From NCBI RefSeq assembly GCF_011806565.1, contig NZ_JAATOP010000007.1:124001-188000 (forward strand): a DNA stretch of 64,000 nucleotides. The letters are read 5' to 3'. The position numbers and the translations under genes are program-made. Positions 44,653 to 53,465 of this stretch are shown here, piece by piece. Within the stretch, counting starts at the first letter, position 1. The number at the start of each line of letters is the position of its first letter. The notes beneath the pieces are model-generated. The model saw only the letters and a list, made by a program, of their open reading frames with translations. It was not told where the DNA came from and did not search any database. This DNA comes from Marivivens donghaensis (GTDB taxonomy: Bacteria > Pseudomonadota > Alphaproteobacteria > Rhodobacterales > Rhodobacteraceae).

Positions 44653-46413
44653 ATGCGCTCCAATCTTTTCCAGCGTTTCATCGGTTTTGCGGCATTCGCT
44701 GCCTTCGTCGCCGTTCTGGCGAGCGGAGTTTACACGTTCGGCTTCCGCTCTGGCGTGGAGCAGTTGGCGCAGCGCGGGCGCTCCGATCTGGCGCTGGCAT
44801 CGGACCGCCTGACATCGGAATTGCAGAGCTTTCGCGAACTGGCCTCGCTCATCGTCGATCACCCTGTGACCGAACGGGTCTTGGGCGGCGGCACGGCGGG
44901 GCAGGTGTTGTCGCGCATCGCCGACAAGAGCGGTGCGCTCGAAATCGCGATCAGCCGCATCAACGGTCAGGAAATCGCGGTGGCTCGCGGCGATGCTGTC
45001 CGTGACGACAGTCGCCCCGGTTTCCAGCGGGCGATGGACGGAGCGCTCGGGGTCGACCACCAATATAGCGAACGCTTCGGGCGGCGCGTGTTCATCTTTA
45101 CCGCGCCCGTGTTTTCGTCCAGCGGGCCCGTGATCGGGGCTGTCTCCGTCACCGTCGACATCGAAATGATCGAGGCCTCGTGGCGCGGCGATAGGCCAGC
45201 GGTCTTCTTCACCGACGATCAAAGCGTGGTCTTCGTCTCCAACCGCTCCGAGCTCGTGTTCCGCTCCCAGTCGGGCGACATCCTGTCCGCTATCAGCACC
45301 GACGAATACCGCGCGGGCGACATCGGTCCGTTCTTCAAATATGCCACCCGCCAGATCGCGGGGCATGAGGTCTGGGACATCGACGGCGGGCGCTACCTGC
45401 CAGCCGAGGCGCTGCACATCACATTGCAGCTACCAACTGTCGGGTTGGTCGGGGAGGCGCTGGTCGATATCTCGCCCGCCCGCCAGATCGCGGGCTTGCA
45501 AGCGGCGGCCGCTGCCGCGCTGGTGTTGGCGTTTGGCGCGATGCTGTATCTCGCGACCCTGCGCCGCCTGACACTGGCCGAAGCGAACCGCAAACTCGAA
45601 GGGCGCGTGCTGGAGCGCACCGCGGAGCTGGAGGCCGTCGCGACCGACCTGCGCCACGAGGTCGAGGAGCGCAAAGCTGCCGAGGCGCGGTTGAAGAAGG
45701 CGCAGGATAATCTTGTTCAGGCAGGGAAATTGTCTGCTCTGGGCCAGATGTCGGCAGGCATCAGTCACGAGTTGAACCAGCCTCTGATGGCGATCCGGTC
45801 TTTTGCCGAAAACGCCGAAATGTTCCTTGAACGCGGCAAGCCGGAGAGGGCCGCGCAGAACCTCGACCGCATTTCCGAGCTGGCCCGCCGCATGGGGCGG
45901 ATCATCAAAAACCTCCGGGCATTTGCCCGTCAGGAGAACGAGCCGCTGGCAGATGTGGACCTCGGATCGGCGATCGAAGCCACGCTGGAAATGGCCGCCG
46001 CGAAGGCGCATCACGAACGGGCGCAGATTACTTGGAGAGGGCTCGACAGGCCGATCAAGGTGCGCGCAGGCGAGGTGCGGCTTCAACAGGTGCTGCTGAA
46101 CCTCATCTCGAACGCGATCGACGCGCAGGAGGGGCAGGAGGCCAAGCAGGTCGAAATCCACGTCGTCCACGCCAGCCGCGTTGTGGTCAGCATTCGCGAT
46201 CACGGGCCGGGTATCGACGAGCCGGAGAAGATTTTCGATCCGTTCTATTCCACAAAAAAGGTCGGCGCGGCCGAAGGGATGGGCCTCGGCCTTTCGATTT
46301 CCTACGGTCTGGTGCAAAGCTTCGGCGGTGCGATCCGCGGGCGGAACCATCCCGACGGGGGCGCGGTGTTTACGATCGAACTTGATGCTGCAAAGGGGCA
46401 GGGCGAGCCATGA
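44653..46413 (+). CDS. dctB: C4-dicarboxylate sensor kinase DctB
   Basis: This 586-residue sensor has a membrane segment near 10-30, a periplasmic PAS-like (Cache) domain with DIEMIEASWRGDRPAVFFTDD, a second segment near 280-300, a coiled linker (LEGRVLERTAELEAVATDLRHEVEERKAAEARL) and the phosphorylation helix GQMSAGISHELNQPLMAIRSFAENA with His372. The HATPase includes DHGPGIDEP and GAAEGMGLGLSISYGLVQSFGG. It detects dicarboxylates and controls the TRAP genes downstream. It overlaps dctD by four bases. Confidence 0.94.
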   Translation: MRSNLFQRFIGFAAFAAFVAVLASGVYTFGFRSGVEQLAQRGRSDLALASDRLTSELQSFRELASLIVDHPVTERVLGGGTAGQVLSRIADKSGALEIAISRINGQEIAVARGDAVRDDSRPGFQRAMDGALGVDHQYSERFGRRVFIFTAPVFSSSGPVIGAVSVTVDIEMIEASWRGDRPAVFFTDDQSVVFVSNRSELVFRSQSGDILSAISTDEYRAGDIGPFFKYATRQIAGHEVWDIDGGRYLPAEALHITLQLPTVGLVGEALVDISPARQIAGLQAAAAAALVLAFGAMLYLATLRRLTLAEANRKLEGRVLERTAELEAVATDLRHEVEERKAAEARLKKAQDNLVQAGKLSALGQMSAGISHELNQPLMAIRSFAENAEMFLERGKPERAAQNLDRISELARRMGRIIKNLRAFARQENEPLADVDLGSAIEATLEMAAAKAHHERAQITWRGLDRPIKVRAGEVRLQQVLLNLISNAIDAQEGQEAKQVEIHVVHASRVVVSIRDHGPGIDEPEKIFDPFYSTKKVGAAEGMGLGLSISYGLVQSFGGAIRGRNHPDGGAVFTIELDAAKGQGEP

Positions 46414-47645
46414 TGACAAAGCGGGTTCTTCTGGTCGATGATGACCGTGAGGTGCGTGAAGCGCTGGGGCAGACGCTGGAACTGGCGGACCTCGACCCGA
46501 TCCTTGCGGGCTCGTTCGTGGAGGCGAAAGACCACATCGCCAAGGCCTTCGACGGCGTGGTCGTCAGTGACATCCGCATGCCCGGTAAGGACGGTTTCCA
46601 CCTGCTCGAATACGCGCAGTCGCAGGACAAGGAGCTACCCGTCATCCTGCTGACGGGCGAAGGCGACATCCCGATGGCAGTGCGCGGGATCAGCGGCGGC
46701 GCGTTCAGTTTTCTGGAAAAACCCTGCGCGCCCAAGGACTTCCTGTCCACAGTTGAGAGGGCGCTGAAAACGCGGAACCTCGTTTTGGAGAACCGCCGCC
46801 TGCGCCGCGAGGTGGAAGCCGGCGATGCTGCTGCGCGTCTGTTGCGGGGGCAATCCGAGCATTCGCGTAAAATGCGAGAGGCCGCGCGCGCCGTTGCCCG
46901 CACCTCGGCGGACGTGCTGGTTACGGGCGAGCCGGGTGTCGGGACCGCCAAAATGGCAGAGGTCGTGCACCTTTTGTCGGCAGGATCGAACGCGCCGTTC
47001 CTGAAGTATTCGGCCGCGTCGATGTCGGGCGAGGCGCTGGCGGTCGCGTTCCGCGATGGCTCGGACGGATCGGTGTTCCTCGACGAGATCGCCCGCCTGT
47101 CGCCTGCCGCGCAGTTTTCGTTGCTGGAATTGATGGAAGGCCACGACCGTCCACGTGTGATCGCAGGAACCTACCTCGATCTGGAGAAGGAAGCGGGCGA
47201 GGGGCGGTTTTCGCCCGACCTCTACTACCGCCTGCAAGCCGCCACGATCCGCATTCCGCCGCTGCGCGAACGGCCCGAAGATATTCCCGTCCTTTTCCGT
47301 CATTATGTGAACATCGCCTGCGAACAATCGGACCTGCCCGTGCCGCAGGTCACGCCCGAGGTTATCGCCAAGCTGATGGCGCAGGATTGGCCGGGCAATG
47401 CGCGCTCGCTCATGAACGCCGCGATGCGGTTCGCGATGGGATTGTCGGACGGCGAGGATGCGCGCGCCGAAGAACTTGGCCTCAATGAACAACTGGCGCA
47501 GGTGGAGCGCTCGCTGCTCTCTGCTGCGTTGATGCGTCACCACGGCAATGCGACCGAGGCGGCAAAGGGTCTCAAGCTGCCGCGCAAGACGTTCTACGAC
47601 AAACTGGTGAAGCACGGGATTCGAGCGGAAGAGTACCGTTTGTGA
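46410..47645 (+). CDS. dctD: DctD-type response regulator with degenerate AAA+ domain
   Basis: This 411-residue protein has a receiver (Asp54 in VVSDIRMPGKDGF) and an AAA+ region in which the Walker A reads TGEPGVGTAKMAE, without the usual lysine, and the segment that should contain GAFTGA is shortened to VAFRDGSDGSVFLDEI. The R-finger region (YYRLQAATIRIPPLRERPEDIPVL) and a Fis-type C-terminal HTH (HGNATEAAKGLKLPRKTFYDKL) are intact. It therefore should not activate sigma-54 RNA polymerase in the usual way. DctD-like repeats lie just downstream. Confidence 0.92.
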   Translation: MMTKRVLLVDDDREVREALGQTLELADLDPILAGSFVEAKDHIAKAFDGVVVSDIRMPGKDGFHLLEYAQSQDKELPVILLTGEGDIPMAVRGISGGAFSFLEKPCAPKDFLSTVERALKTRNLVLENRRLRREVEAGDAAARLLRGQSEHSRKMREAARAVARTSADVLVTGEPGVGTAKMAEVVHLLSAGSNAPFLKYSAASMSGEALAVAFRDGSDGSVFLDEIARLSPAAQFSLLELMEGHDRPRVIAGTYLDLEKEAGEGRFSPDLYYRLQAATIRIPPLRERPEDIPVLFRHYVNIACEQSDLPVPQVTPEVIAKLMAQDWPGNARSLMNAAMRFAMGLSDGEDARAEELGLNEQLAQVERSLLSAALMRHHGNATEAAKGLKLPRKTFYDKLVKHGIRAEEYRL

Positions 47646-47648
47646 AGG

Positions 47649-47699
47649 TGTGCGGATTTTCGCACAGTTGCCGCTAACACCTGTGTGGATTTCCGCCAT
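47649..47699 (+). promoter_or_regulatory. two tandem DctD-type binding sites upstream of dctP
   Basis: Site 1 (47649-47666) is TGTGCGGATTTTCGCACA, a perfect 6-bp inverted repeat. Site 2 (47682-47699), TGTGTGGATTTCCGCCAT, is a weaker copy. Centres are 33 bases apart, about three helical turns. Tandem sites of this type occur as DctD upstream activating sequences in rhizobia. They lie 190-240 bases before the dctP start. Confidence 0.65.
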
Positions 47700-47775
47700 G
47701 CTGCATCTGCGAAGGGGTGCGATACGCCGCGATGTCCACCCTTAACTTCTCAGAATTAAACGGAAAAACGGCCTT

Positions 47776-47794
47776 CTATGCATAATTTGCATAG
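47776..47794. promoter_or_regulatory. 19-bp inverted repeat in the dctP promoter region
   Basis: CTATGCA-TAATT-TGCATAG is a perfect 7-bp inverted repeat with an AT-rich centre, about 95 bases before the dctP ATG. It may be an operator or regulatory site; the regulator is unknown. Confidence 0.5.
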
Positions 47795-47887
47795 CCGTGT
47801 TGCGCTACCCGATCCCGACAGAGTCTAACAGATGCAGACGCTCCCAGAGGAAGGGAGCGCAGATCTACACTCTTGGGAGGGAAACCA

Positions 47888-48892
47888 ATGAAGTTTCTGA
47901 AGTTCGCAGTTTCCGCTGCTGCTCTGTCCGTCGCCGCAACCGGCGCTTACGCAGCGTGTGATGATGGCGAGATCGTCGTTAAGTTCAGCCACGTCACCAA
48001 CACCGACAAGCACCCGAAGGGTATCGCTGCCAACCTCCTGATGGAGCGCGTCAACGAAGAGATGGACGGCACCATGTGCATGGAAGTCTATCCGAACTCG
48101 ACCCTCTACAACGATGACCAGGTTCTCGAAGCCATGCTTCAGGGCGACGTACAGCTCGCTGCTCCGTCGCTGTCGAAGTTCGAAACCTTCACCAAGCAAT
48201 TCCGCATCTTCGACCTTCCGTTCATGTTCGTGAACATGGATGCCGTCGACGCATTCCAGTCGTCGGAAACCGGTCAGGCGATGATGGACTCGATGCAGCG
48301 CCGCGGCCTGCAGGGTCTGGGCTTCTGGCACAACGGTCTGAAGCAGTTCTCGGCTAACGTGCCGCTGAACGCTCCGGAAGACGCTGCCGGCCTCAAGTTC
48401 CGCGTACAAACCTCTGACGTTCTGGTTGCCCAGATGGAAGCTCTGAACGCTTCGCCGCAGCCGATGGCCTTCTCGGAAGTTTACGGCGCGCTGCAGACCG
48501 GCGTTGTCGACGGTCAGGAAAACACCTGGTCGAACATCTACGGCCAGAAGTTCTTCGAAGTTCAGGACGGCATTACCGAAACCAACCACGGTGTGCTTGA
48601 CTACCTCGTTGTTGCTTCGACCGACTGGCTCGATAGCCTCGACGCAGATGTACGTGACCAGTTCATGACCATCTTCGACGAAGTCACCACCGAGCGTAAC
48701 GCCGCCATCGGCGAAGTCGACGCTGAAAACCGTCAGGCTGTCCTCGATGCAGGCGCGACCATTCGCGAACTGTCGCCGGAGCAGCGTGAAGCTTGGGTTA
48801 CCGTAATGAAGCCGGTTTGGGACCAGTTCGAAGGTGACGTAGGCGCCGAGAACATCGCAGCCGCTCAGGAAATCAACGCTTCGGTCCAATAA
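47888..48892 (+). CDS. dctP: C4-dicarboxylate TRAP binding protein DctP
   Basis: This 334-residue periplasmic protein has a Sec signal (MKFLKFAVSAAALSVAATGAYA, cleavage near AYA-AC). Family segments are VKFSHVTNTDKHPKG, NSTLYNDDQVLEAMLQGDVQLAAPS, FWHNGLKQFSAN and AGLKFRVQTSDVLVAQM, where the Arg binds a carboxylate. It captures succinate, malate or fumarate for the DctQM permease. Its start follows GGGAGGGAAACC. A terminator-like hairpin follows. Confidence 0.94.
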   Translation: MKFLKFAVSAAALSVAATGAYAACDDGEIVVKFSHVTNTDKHPKGIAANLLMERVNEEMDGTMCMEVYPNSTLYNDDQVLEAMLQGDVQLAAPSLSKFETFTKQFRIFDLPFMFVNMDAVDAFQSSETGQAMMDSMQRRGLQGLGFWHNGLKQFSANVPLNAPEDAAGLKFRVQTSDVLVAQMEALNASPQPMAFSEVYGALQTGVVDGQENTWSNIYGQKFFEVQDGITETNHGVLDYLVVASTDWLDSLDADVRDQFMTIFDEVTTERNAAIGEVDAENRQAVLDAGATIRELSPEQREAWVTVMKPVWDQFEGDVGAENIAAAQEINASVQ

Positions 48893-48933
48893 GACCAACG
48901 CGGGGCCGGCCCGGACCGGCCCAGTGAAAACAG

Positions 48934-48965
48934 CGGCGGGCGCCTAAAGTGCCCGCCGTTTTTAC
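48934..48965 (+). terminator. terminator-like hairpin between dctP and dctQ
   Basis: CGGCGGGC (48934-48941) pairs with GCCCGCCG (48951-48958) and is followed by TTTTTAC. Partial termination here would give more DctP than permease, as in other TRAP operons. A second hairpin (GGGCCGG...CCGGCCC) precedes it. Confidence 0.75.
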
Positions 48966-48989
48966 ATCCGGGGATGTAGGGGACAAACC

Positions 48990-49673
48990 ATGGCGTACAA
49001 ATACGAGCCGAAAGGGCCGGTTGCGCGTGTGATCCACGAATTCGAAGAGACGATGATCGCTCTTCTCATGGGCCTCATGACACTGGTCACATTTATCAAC
49101 GTTATCCTGCGTTACGCATTCAACTCCCAGCTCATCTGGGGTCTGGAGCTGACGCTTATCCTGTTTGCATGGCTGGTTCTGTTCGGCATCAGCTACGGCT
49201 TCAAGACGACCGCCCACCTTGGCGTCGACGTCCTGATCAACGCCGTGCCGCGCAAGGCCCGTATCATCATCGGGATCACCGCCGGTCTGCTGTCGATCCT
49301 CTACGCGGTTCTGCTGCTCAAGGGCGCATGGGACTACTGGGCACCGTTCGCGGGCTTTGACGCCACCACGGGCCGTTGGTTCCCGACCGGATTTGCCAAC
49401 AGCCGCGATCAGGGCTGGTACGAGACCGAGCAGATCCCGATCCCGTTTGCCAAGGAATGGCTCGAAGCGAACTTCAACATGGGCGAAGCCTACGAGAAGA
49501 TGCCGCGCCTCGTTCCCTATTTCATCCTGCCGTTCGGCATGTTGCTGATGCTCGTCCGCCTCATTCAGGCCACCGCGCGCCTGTTCATGGGCGAAGCCGA
49601 AAGCATCATCGTTTCCCACGAAGCCGAGGACGCCGTCGAAAAAGCTGGCGCCGCGCTGAAGAAGGAAGTCTGA
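48990..49673 (+). CDS. dctQ: C4-dicarboxylate TRAP small permease DctQ
   Basis: This 227-residue small permease has four membrane segments, including EETMIALLMGLMTLVTFINVILRY (with the DctQ VxxRY signature), LTLILFAWLVLFGISYGF followed by TTAHLGVDVLINAVP, a third, and LVPYFILPFGMLLMLVRLIQ. It lies between dctP and dctM; dctM starts five bases after the stop. The C-terminus is amphipathic. Confidence 0.93.
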   Translation: MAYKYEPKGPVARVIHEFEETMIALLMGLMTLVTFINVILRYAFNSQLIWGLELTLILFAWLVLFGISYGFKTTAHLGVDVLINAVPRKARIIIGITAGLLSILYAVLLLKGAWDYWAPFAGFDATTGRWFPTGFANSRDQGWYETEQIPIPFAKEWLEANFNMGEAYEKMPRLVPYFILPFGMLLMLVRLIQATARLFMGEAESIIVSHEAEDAVEKAGAALKKEV

Positions 49674-49677
49674 GACA

Positions 49678-51492
49678 ATGGAAGTCGTCATTCTCTTTGC
49701 GGTCGTAATTGGCCTGCTGATGCTCGGCGTGCCGATCGCGATCTCGCTCGGCCTCGCATCGACCCTGTTCCTTCTGGTGCTGTCGGATAGCTCGCTCGCG
49801 TCCATTGCGCAGTCGCTCTATCAGGCGATGGCGGGCCACTACACGCTGCTCGCGATCCCGTTCTTCATTCTGGCCTCGTCGTTCATGTCGACGGGCGGTG
49901 TGGCGAAGCGGATCATCAACTTCGCGATTGCCACCGTTGGCCACATGCGCGGCGGTCTGGCGATTGCGGGCGTTCTGGCCTGCATGCTCTTCGCTGCGCT
50001 GTCGGGCTCGTCCCCTGCGACCGTTGTCGCTGTCGGCTCCATCGTGATCGCCGGTATGCAGCGCGTCGGCTATTCCAAGGAATTCGCGGCAGGCGTCATC
50101 TGTAACGCAGGTACGCTCGGCATCCTGATCCCGCCGTCGATCGTGATGGTGGTCTACGCCTCCGCCACGGACGTCTCGGTCGGCCGTATGTTCCTTGCCG
50201 GCGTCATTCCGGGCCTTCTGGCCGGCATCATGCTGATGGCCGCGATCTACATCATCGCCCGCGTCAAGAACCTGCCCAAGGGCGAGTGGCTCGGCTGGAC
50301 CGAAGTCTTCGGCTCCATGCTGGACGCGTCGTGGGGCCTGTTCCTCATGGTCGTCATCCTCGGTGGTATCTACGGCGGTGTCTTCACCCCGACCGAAGCC
50401 GCTGCGCTTGCCTCTGTCTATGCGTTCCTCGTCGCGGTCTTTATCTACCGCGATATGGGCCCGCTCAAAGGCACCGCTTGGGTGCCCGAAGGTGATCGCG
50501 GCGAAGCGCTCCTCGGCTTCCGCGTCTGGGGCTTTGCCGTCGTCACCACGCTGATCTACGTCACCGCCGCCTTTATGATCGGTGCTCCGATCTCCAGCGG
50601 TCTGATGGCAGGCGCCTTGTTCTTCATCATCGCCACGATCCTCGGCGGCATGATGCACCGCGCCGTTGCCGAAGGCTGGGCCATGTCCCTCGCCATCGGT
50701 GCGATCATCCTCGCTGGCGTGCTGCCGCTTGTGTTCACCCTGATCTCGATCTGGGGCAACGCGGACCTCAACACCACGATGCAGGTCATCCAGACCATCC
50801 TCGCGGTGATCGTCATGCTGCTGCCCGCGTCGGTCTTCATCTTCGCGCTGATGCGCGCGGCCGAGGGCCTCGTTCAGTCGGGCGGCACATACGAGAATTC
50901 GCTCCGCAAAGGTGTGGGCTACGTGGTGAAGGCAAACCTCGACAACCTCGCGATGTTCCTGCCTGCGCTGGTCCACAAGGACACCAAGCACACGCTGCTC
51001 GAAGCTGGTAAACTGACCGTCACCCTGATGTTCATCATCGCCAACGCGCTGATCCTGAAGCACGTCCTCACCGACGAGCAGATCCCCCAGCGCATCACCG
51101 AAAGCCTGCTGGCTGCCGGTCTCGGCCCGATCACCTTCCTGATCGTGGTGAACGTGATCCTCCTCATCGGCGGTCAGTTCATGGAGCCCTCGGGTCTCAT
51201 CGTGATCGTCGCGCCGCTGGTATTCCCGATCGCGATGGAACTGGGCATCGACCCGATCCACCTCGGTATCATCATGGTCGTGAACATGGAGATCGGCATG
51301 ATCACCCCGCCGGTCGGCCTCAACCTCTTCGTCACCTCGGGCGTTGCAGGGATGCCGATGATGCGCGTGGTCAAAGCGGCCCTGCCGTTCCTCGCCGTCC
51401 TCTTCGTCTTCCTGATCCTGATCACATATGTGCCATGGATTTCGACGGCGCTGCCCATCAGCGTGATGGGACCGGAGATCATTACCAACTAA
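49678..51492 (+). CDS. dctM: C4-dicarboxylate TRAP large permease DctM
   Basis: This 604-residue large permease is longer than the common 430-residue form. DctM signatures are VVILFAVVIGLLMLGVPIAI, GSSPATVVAVGSIVI, CNAGTLGILIPPSIVMVVY, a central TPTEAAALASVYAFLV and the C-terminal VVNMEIGMITPPVGLNLFVTSGVAG. It forms the Na+-driven channel for the DctP-bound dicarboxylate. The following terminator ends the operon. Confidence 0.95.
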   Translation: MEVVILFAVVIGLLMLGVPIAISLGLASTLFLLVLSDSSLASIAQSLYQAMAGHYTLLAIPFFILASSFMSTGGVAKRIINFAIATVGHMRGGLAIAGVLACMLFAALSGSSPATVVAVGSIVIAGMQRVGYSKEFAAGVICNAGTLGILIPPSIVMVVYASATDVSVGRMFLAGVIPGLLAGIMLMAAIYIIARVKNLPKGEWLGWTEVFGSMLDASWGLFLMVVILGGIYGGVFTPTEAAALASVYAFLVAVFIYRDMGPLKGTAWVPEGDRGEALLGFRVWGFAVVTTLIYVTAAFMIGAPISSGLMAGALFFIIATILGGMMHRAVAEGWAMSLAIGAIILAGVLPLVFTLISIWGNADLNTTMQVIQTILAVIVMLLPASVFIFALMRAAEGLVQSGGTYENSLRKGVGYVVKANLDNLAMFLPALVHKDTKHTLLEAGKLTVTLMFIIANALILKHVLTDEQIPQRITESLLAAGLGPITFLIVVNVILLIGGQFMEPSGLIVIVAPLVFPIAMELGIDPIHLGIIMVVNMEIGMITPPVGLNLFVTSGVAGMPMMRVVKAALPFLAVLFVFLILITYVPWISTALPISVMGPEIITN

Positions 51493-51500
51493 AAACAAAA

Positions 51501-51530
51501 GCGGCGCCTCAATCGGGCGCCGCTTCTTCA
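51501..51530 (+). terminator. intrinsic terminator of the dct operon
   Basis: GCGGCGCC (51501-51508) pairs with GGCGCCGC (51516-51523) and is followed by TTCTTCATTCT. The tract is only partly T-rich, and the extragenic repeat begins in it. Confidence 0.7.
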
Positions 51531-51587
51531 TTCTGACCCCAAATACCTCGGGGGTAGGCCGATAGGCCGTAGGGGGCGGCGCCCCCT
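51526..51587 (-). repeat. extragenic palindromic repeat, copy B
   Basis: Read on the minus strand it has the same order as the copy at 2761-2823: hairpin AGGGGGCGCCGCCCCCT, a hairpin GGCC-TATC-GGCC, then CCCCCGAGGTATTT and TCAGAATGAAG. It marks the last host-type sequence before the recombinase. Confidence 0.75.
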
Positions 51588-51588
51588 G

Positions 51589-53184
51589 CCTGACCGATAG
51601 TTGCGCTTTGTCGTTGAAGAGGTCGGCGATGGCCGGTTCAACGTGTGCCGCCGAAAGCAAACTGCCGAGATCGATAATGATCTCGGCAGCTATACCGTTT
51701 GGTGATTTTGGGTCGGGTCTCAGCTCGACGTGTCGGATGAGCTCCGTCATGTACTCGTTTGCTTGATGAACAAGTTCTGGGTCGCCGAGTAGGCTTTCCA
51801 ATCGCTCAATAGCCTGAGCAAACAACTCTCGGCTATCCGTCGGCAGCTTCGGCAGAACCGCCTCCTTCTGATGATAGTGCTCCAGCTTCGCTTCGAACCC
51901 TTTGATCTCTGCCTCCACCTCACTGACCCGCTCCAGCAATGACTCAAAGTTCGCGCCGCCCTCGATAGCCTTGTAGAGGTTCTTCCTGCCTTTCACCGCA
52001 TCAGCGAGACGGCTCTCCAAGCGTTTCTTCGCCGCGGTTTGATCGCTGCTTGCGAGCGACTTGTACTCCGCCGTCAGTGCCGCATCGAACGTCGCCGCGA
52101 GCTCCGGTGTCAGGAACTGCCCGCGCAGTTTGTTGAAGATGCGCGCCTCGATCGCGTCCTTTTGGATCGTCTTCTTGTTTGCGCACGCGCCCTTCCGCGC
52201 TTCGCGGCATCCGAAGTAATCGCGCCCTGTCTTGATGTATGGTGCCCCGCAGCATCCGCACTTCATGAGCCCCGAGAGGAGATACTTGCTCCGCCGCGCG
52301 CCGACGGGATTGCCCTTGCGTTTGGCTTTCGCGGCTTGTGCTGCCAGCTGTGCTTCGACGCGGTCCCAAAGCGCCTGATCGATGATCCGCAGAGACGGGA
52401 TCTCGATCTCGTTCGCAGCGTCAGGCGTGGCGAGGATTTCCCGGCGGTGGGTCTCGGGATGATAGCGCCGCGCGGTCTTCCCGACGCTCGCGAACCCGAT
52501 GTAGAGCCGGTTGCGCAGCATGCCTTCGAAGCGCGCCGGATTGCCGCGCAGGGTGCTGTTGTCCCACGTCCCTCCGCGCGGCGACGGGTTACCTTCCGCG
52601 TTGAGCCGCCTGATGATGGCTTGCGTCGAGTGCCCCTCGGCGAACTCGCGAAAGATGCGGCGCACGATCTCGGCCTCGGCGGGATCGATCTCGCGGTTCA
52701 GCCCTTGGTCGGTGTCGAGACTTCTGTACCCGTAGGCACTGGTGTGCAGCCGCAGCCGCGACAGGCTCTGGATCATGCCGCGCCGCGTGTGCTCACCGAC
52801 CGACTTCGCATAGAGCTGCGCGCCAAGGCCGTGGATCAGCACAGTGATGAAGTTCTGCGGACCCTCGTTGACGGAATGAAGCTCGACCTGCGAGAACTCC
52901 ATCAACTCGAACTCGGTCATGGCAACTTTGATGCTGCGGGTGAGACGGTCGACCGCTTCGACGACGACAACATCGACGAGGCGCGCGTTGACGGCGCGGC
53001 GCAGCGCCTGGAACCCCTCGCGGCGCGTTGTGCGACCGGACTTCTCGCGGTCCACAAACCTGTGCGTCACCGTCCAGCCCTGGCGTGCGGCAAAGCTTTC
53101 AGCGTGGGCGATTTGATCCTCGATCGAGGTCTGCTTCTGCAAACCCGAGCTGAAGCGGGCGTAGATGGCGACGCGTTTCGTCAT
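51589..53184 (-). CDS. large serine recombinase, no stop codon of its own
   Basis: This recombinase of the resolvase/large serine integrase family has an N-terminal catalytic domain (MTKRVAIYARFSS, nucleophile at Ser12 or Ser13; VDREKSGRTTRREGF), a recombinase domain (GYRSLDTDQGLNREIDPAEAEIVRRIFREF), a zinc ribbon (LMKCGCCGAPYIKTGRDYFGCREARKGACANK) and a coiled coil (about residues 400-470). The start at 53184 overlaps a small gene. The frame does not stop at the end of recognisable recombinase sequence but runs through the extragenic repeat and antisense to dctM, with the first in-frame stop at 49606. I end it where host sequence begins. It is the likely mover of the adjoining region. Confidence 0.75.
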
Positions 53185-53357
53185 TGGGCGGTCTCCTTTG
53201 TCGGGGCGTTCGGGCTGTTGGCGGCGGGCGTTTTGACCAGCTCGCGGACGATTGCAGCGGCGAGCAAACGGGCAAGCCCATGGCACGCCTGCGGGGGGAC
53301 GGCGGCCTCCCGAACGGAGGCGTCGTTGGCGGCTGTGATAGTCTTTTCGGGTGGCAT
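53181..53357 (-). CDS. 58-residue protein coupled to the recombinase
   Basis: An ATG preceded by AAGGAG six bases upstream opens a 58-codon frame (MPPEKTITAANDASVREAAV) ending in TGA, which overlaps the recombinase ATG (ATGA). The strong ribosome site and overlap make it a real gene. Composition is Ala- and Pro-rich with a central helix (LARLLAAAIVRELV). I recognise no family. It may help expression of the recombinase. Confidence 0.65.
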   Translation of the reverse strand: MPPEKTITAANDASVREAAVPPQACHGLARLLAAAIVRELVKTPAANSPNAPTKETAQ

Positions 53358-53423
53358 GAACGGCTCCTTGATCGATCTCAGTCAGGAGTTGCGTTCGTCT
53401 CCGCAGACACGGAAATATTTATC

Positions 53424-53450
53424 GAAAAATTTCCAGCAGCCGTCTGCTGG
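53424..53450 (-). terminator. intrinsic terminator before the recombinase genes
   Basis: On the minus strand CCAGCAG-ACGG-CTGCTGG is followed by AAATTTTTCG. It follows the stop of the 109-residue gene by 15 bases. Confidence 0.6.
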
Positions 53451-53465
53451 ATCAAACCCAGCGGG

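Noticed and set aside
47700-47760. Sigma-54 promoter before dctP
   Set aside because: One GG-N10-GC match exists near the GGGGTGCGATACGC stretch, but the -24 and -12 flanks do not fit the consensus.
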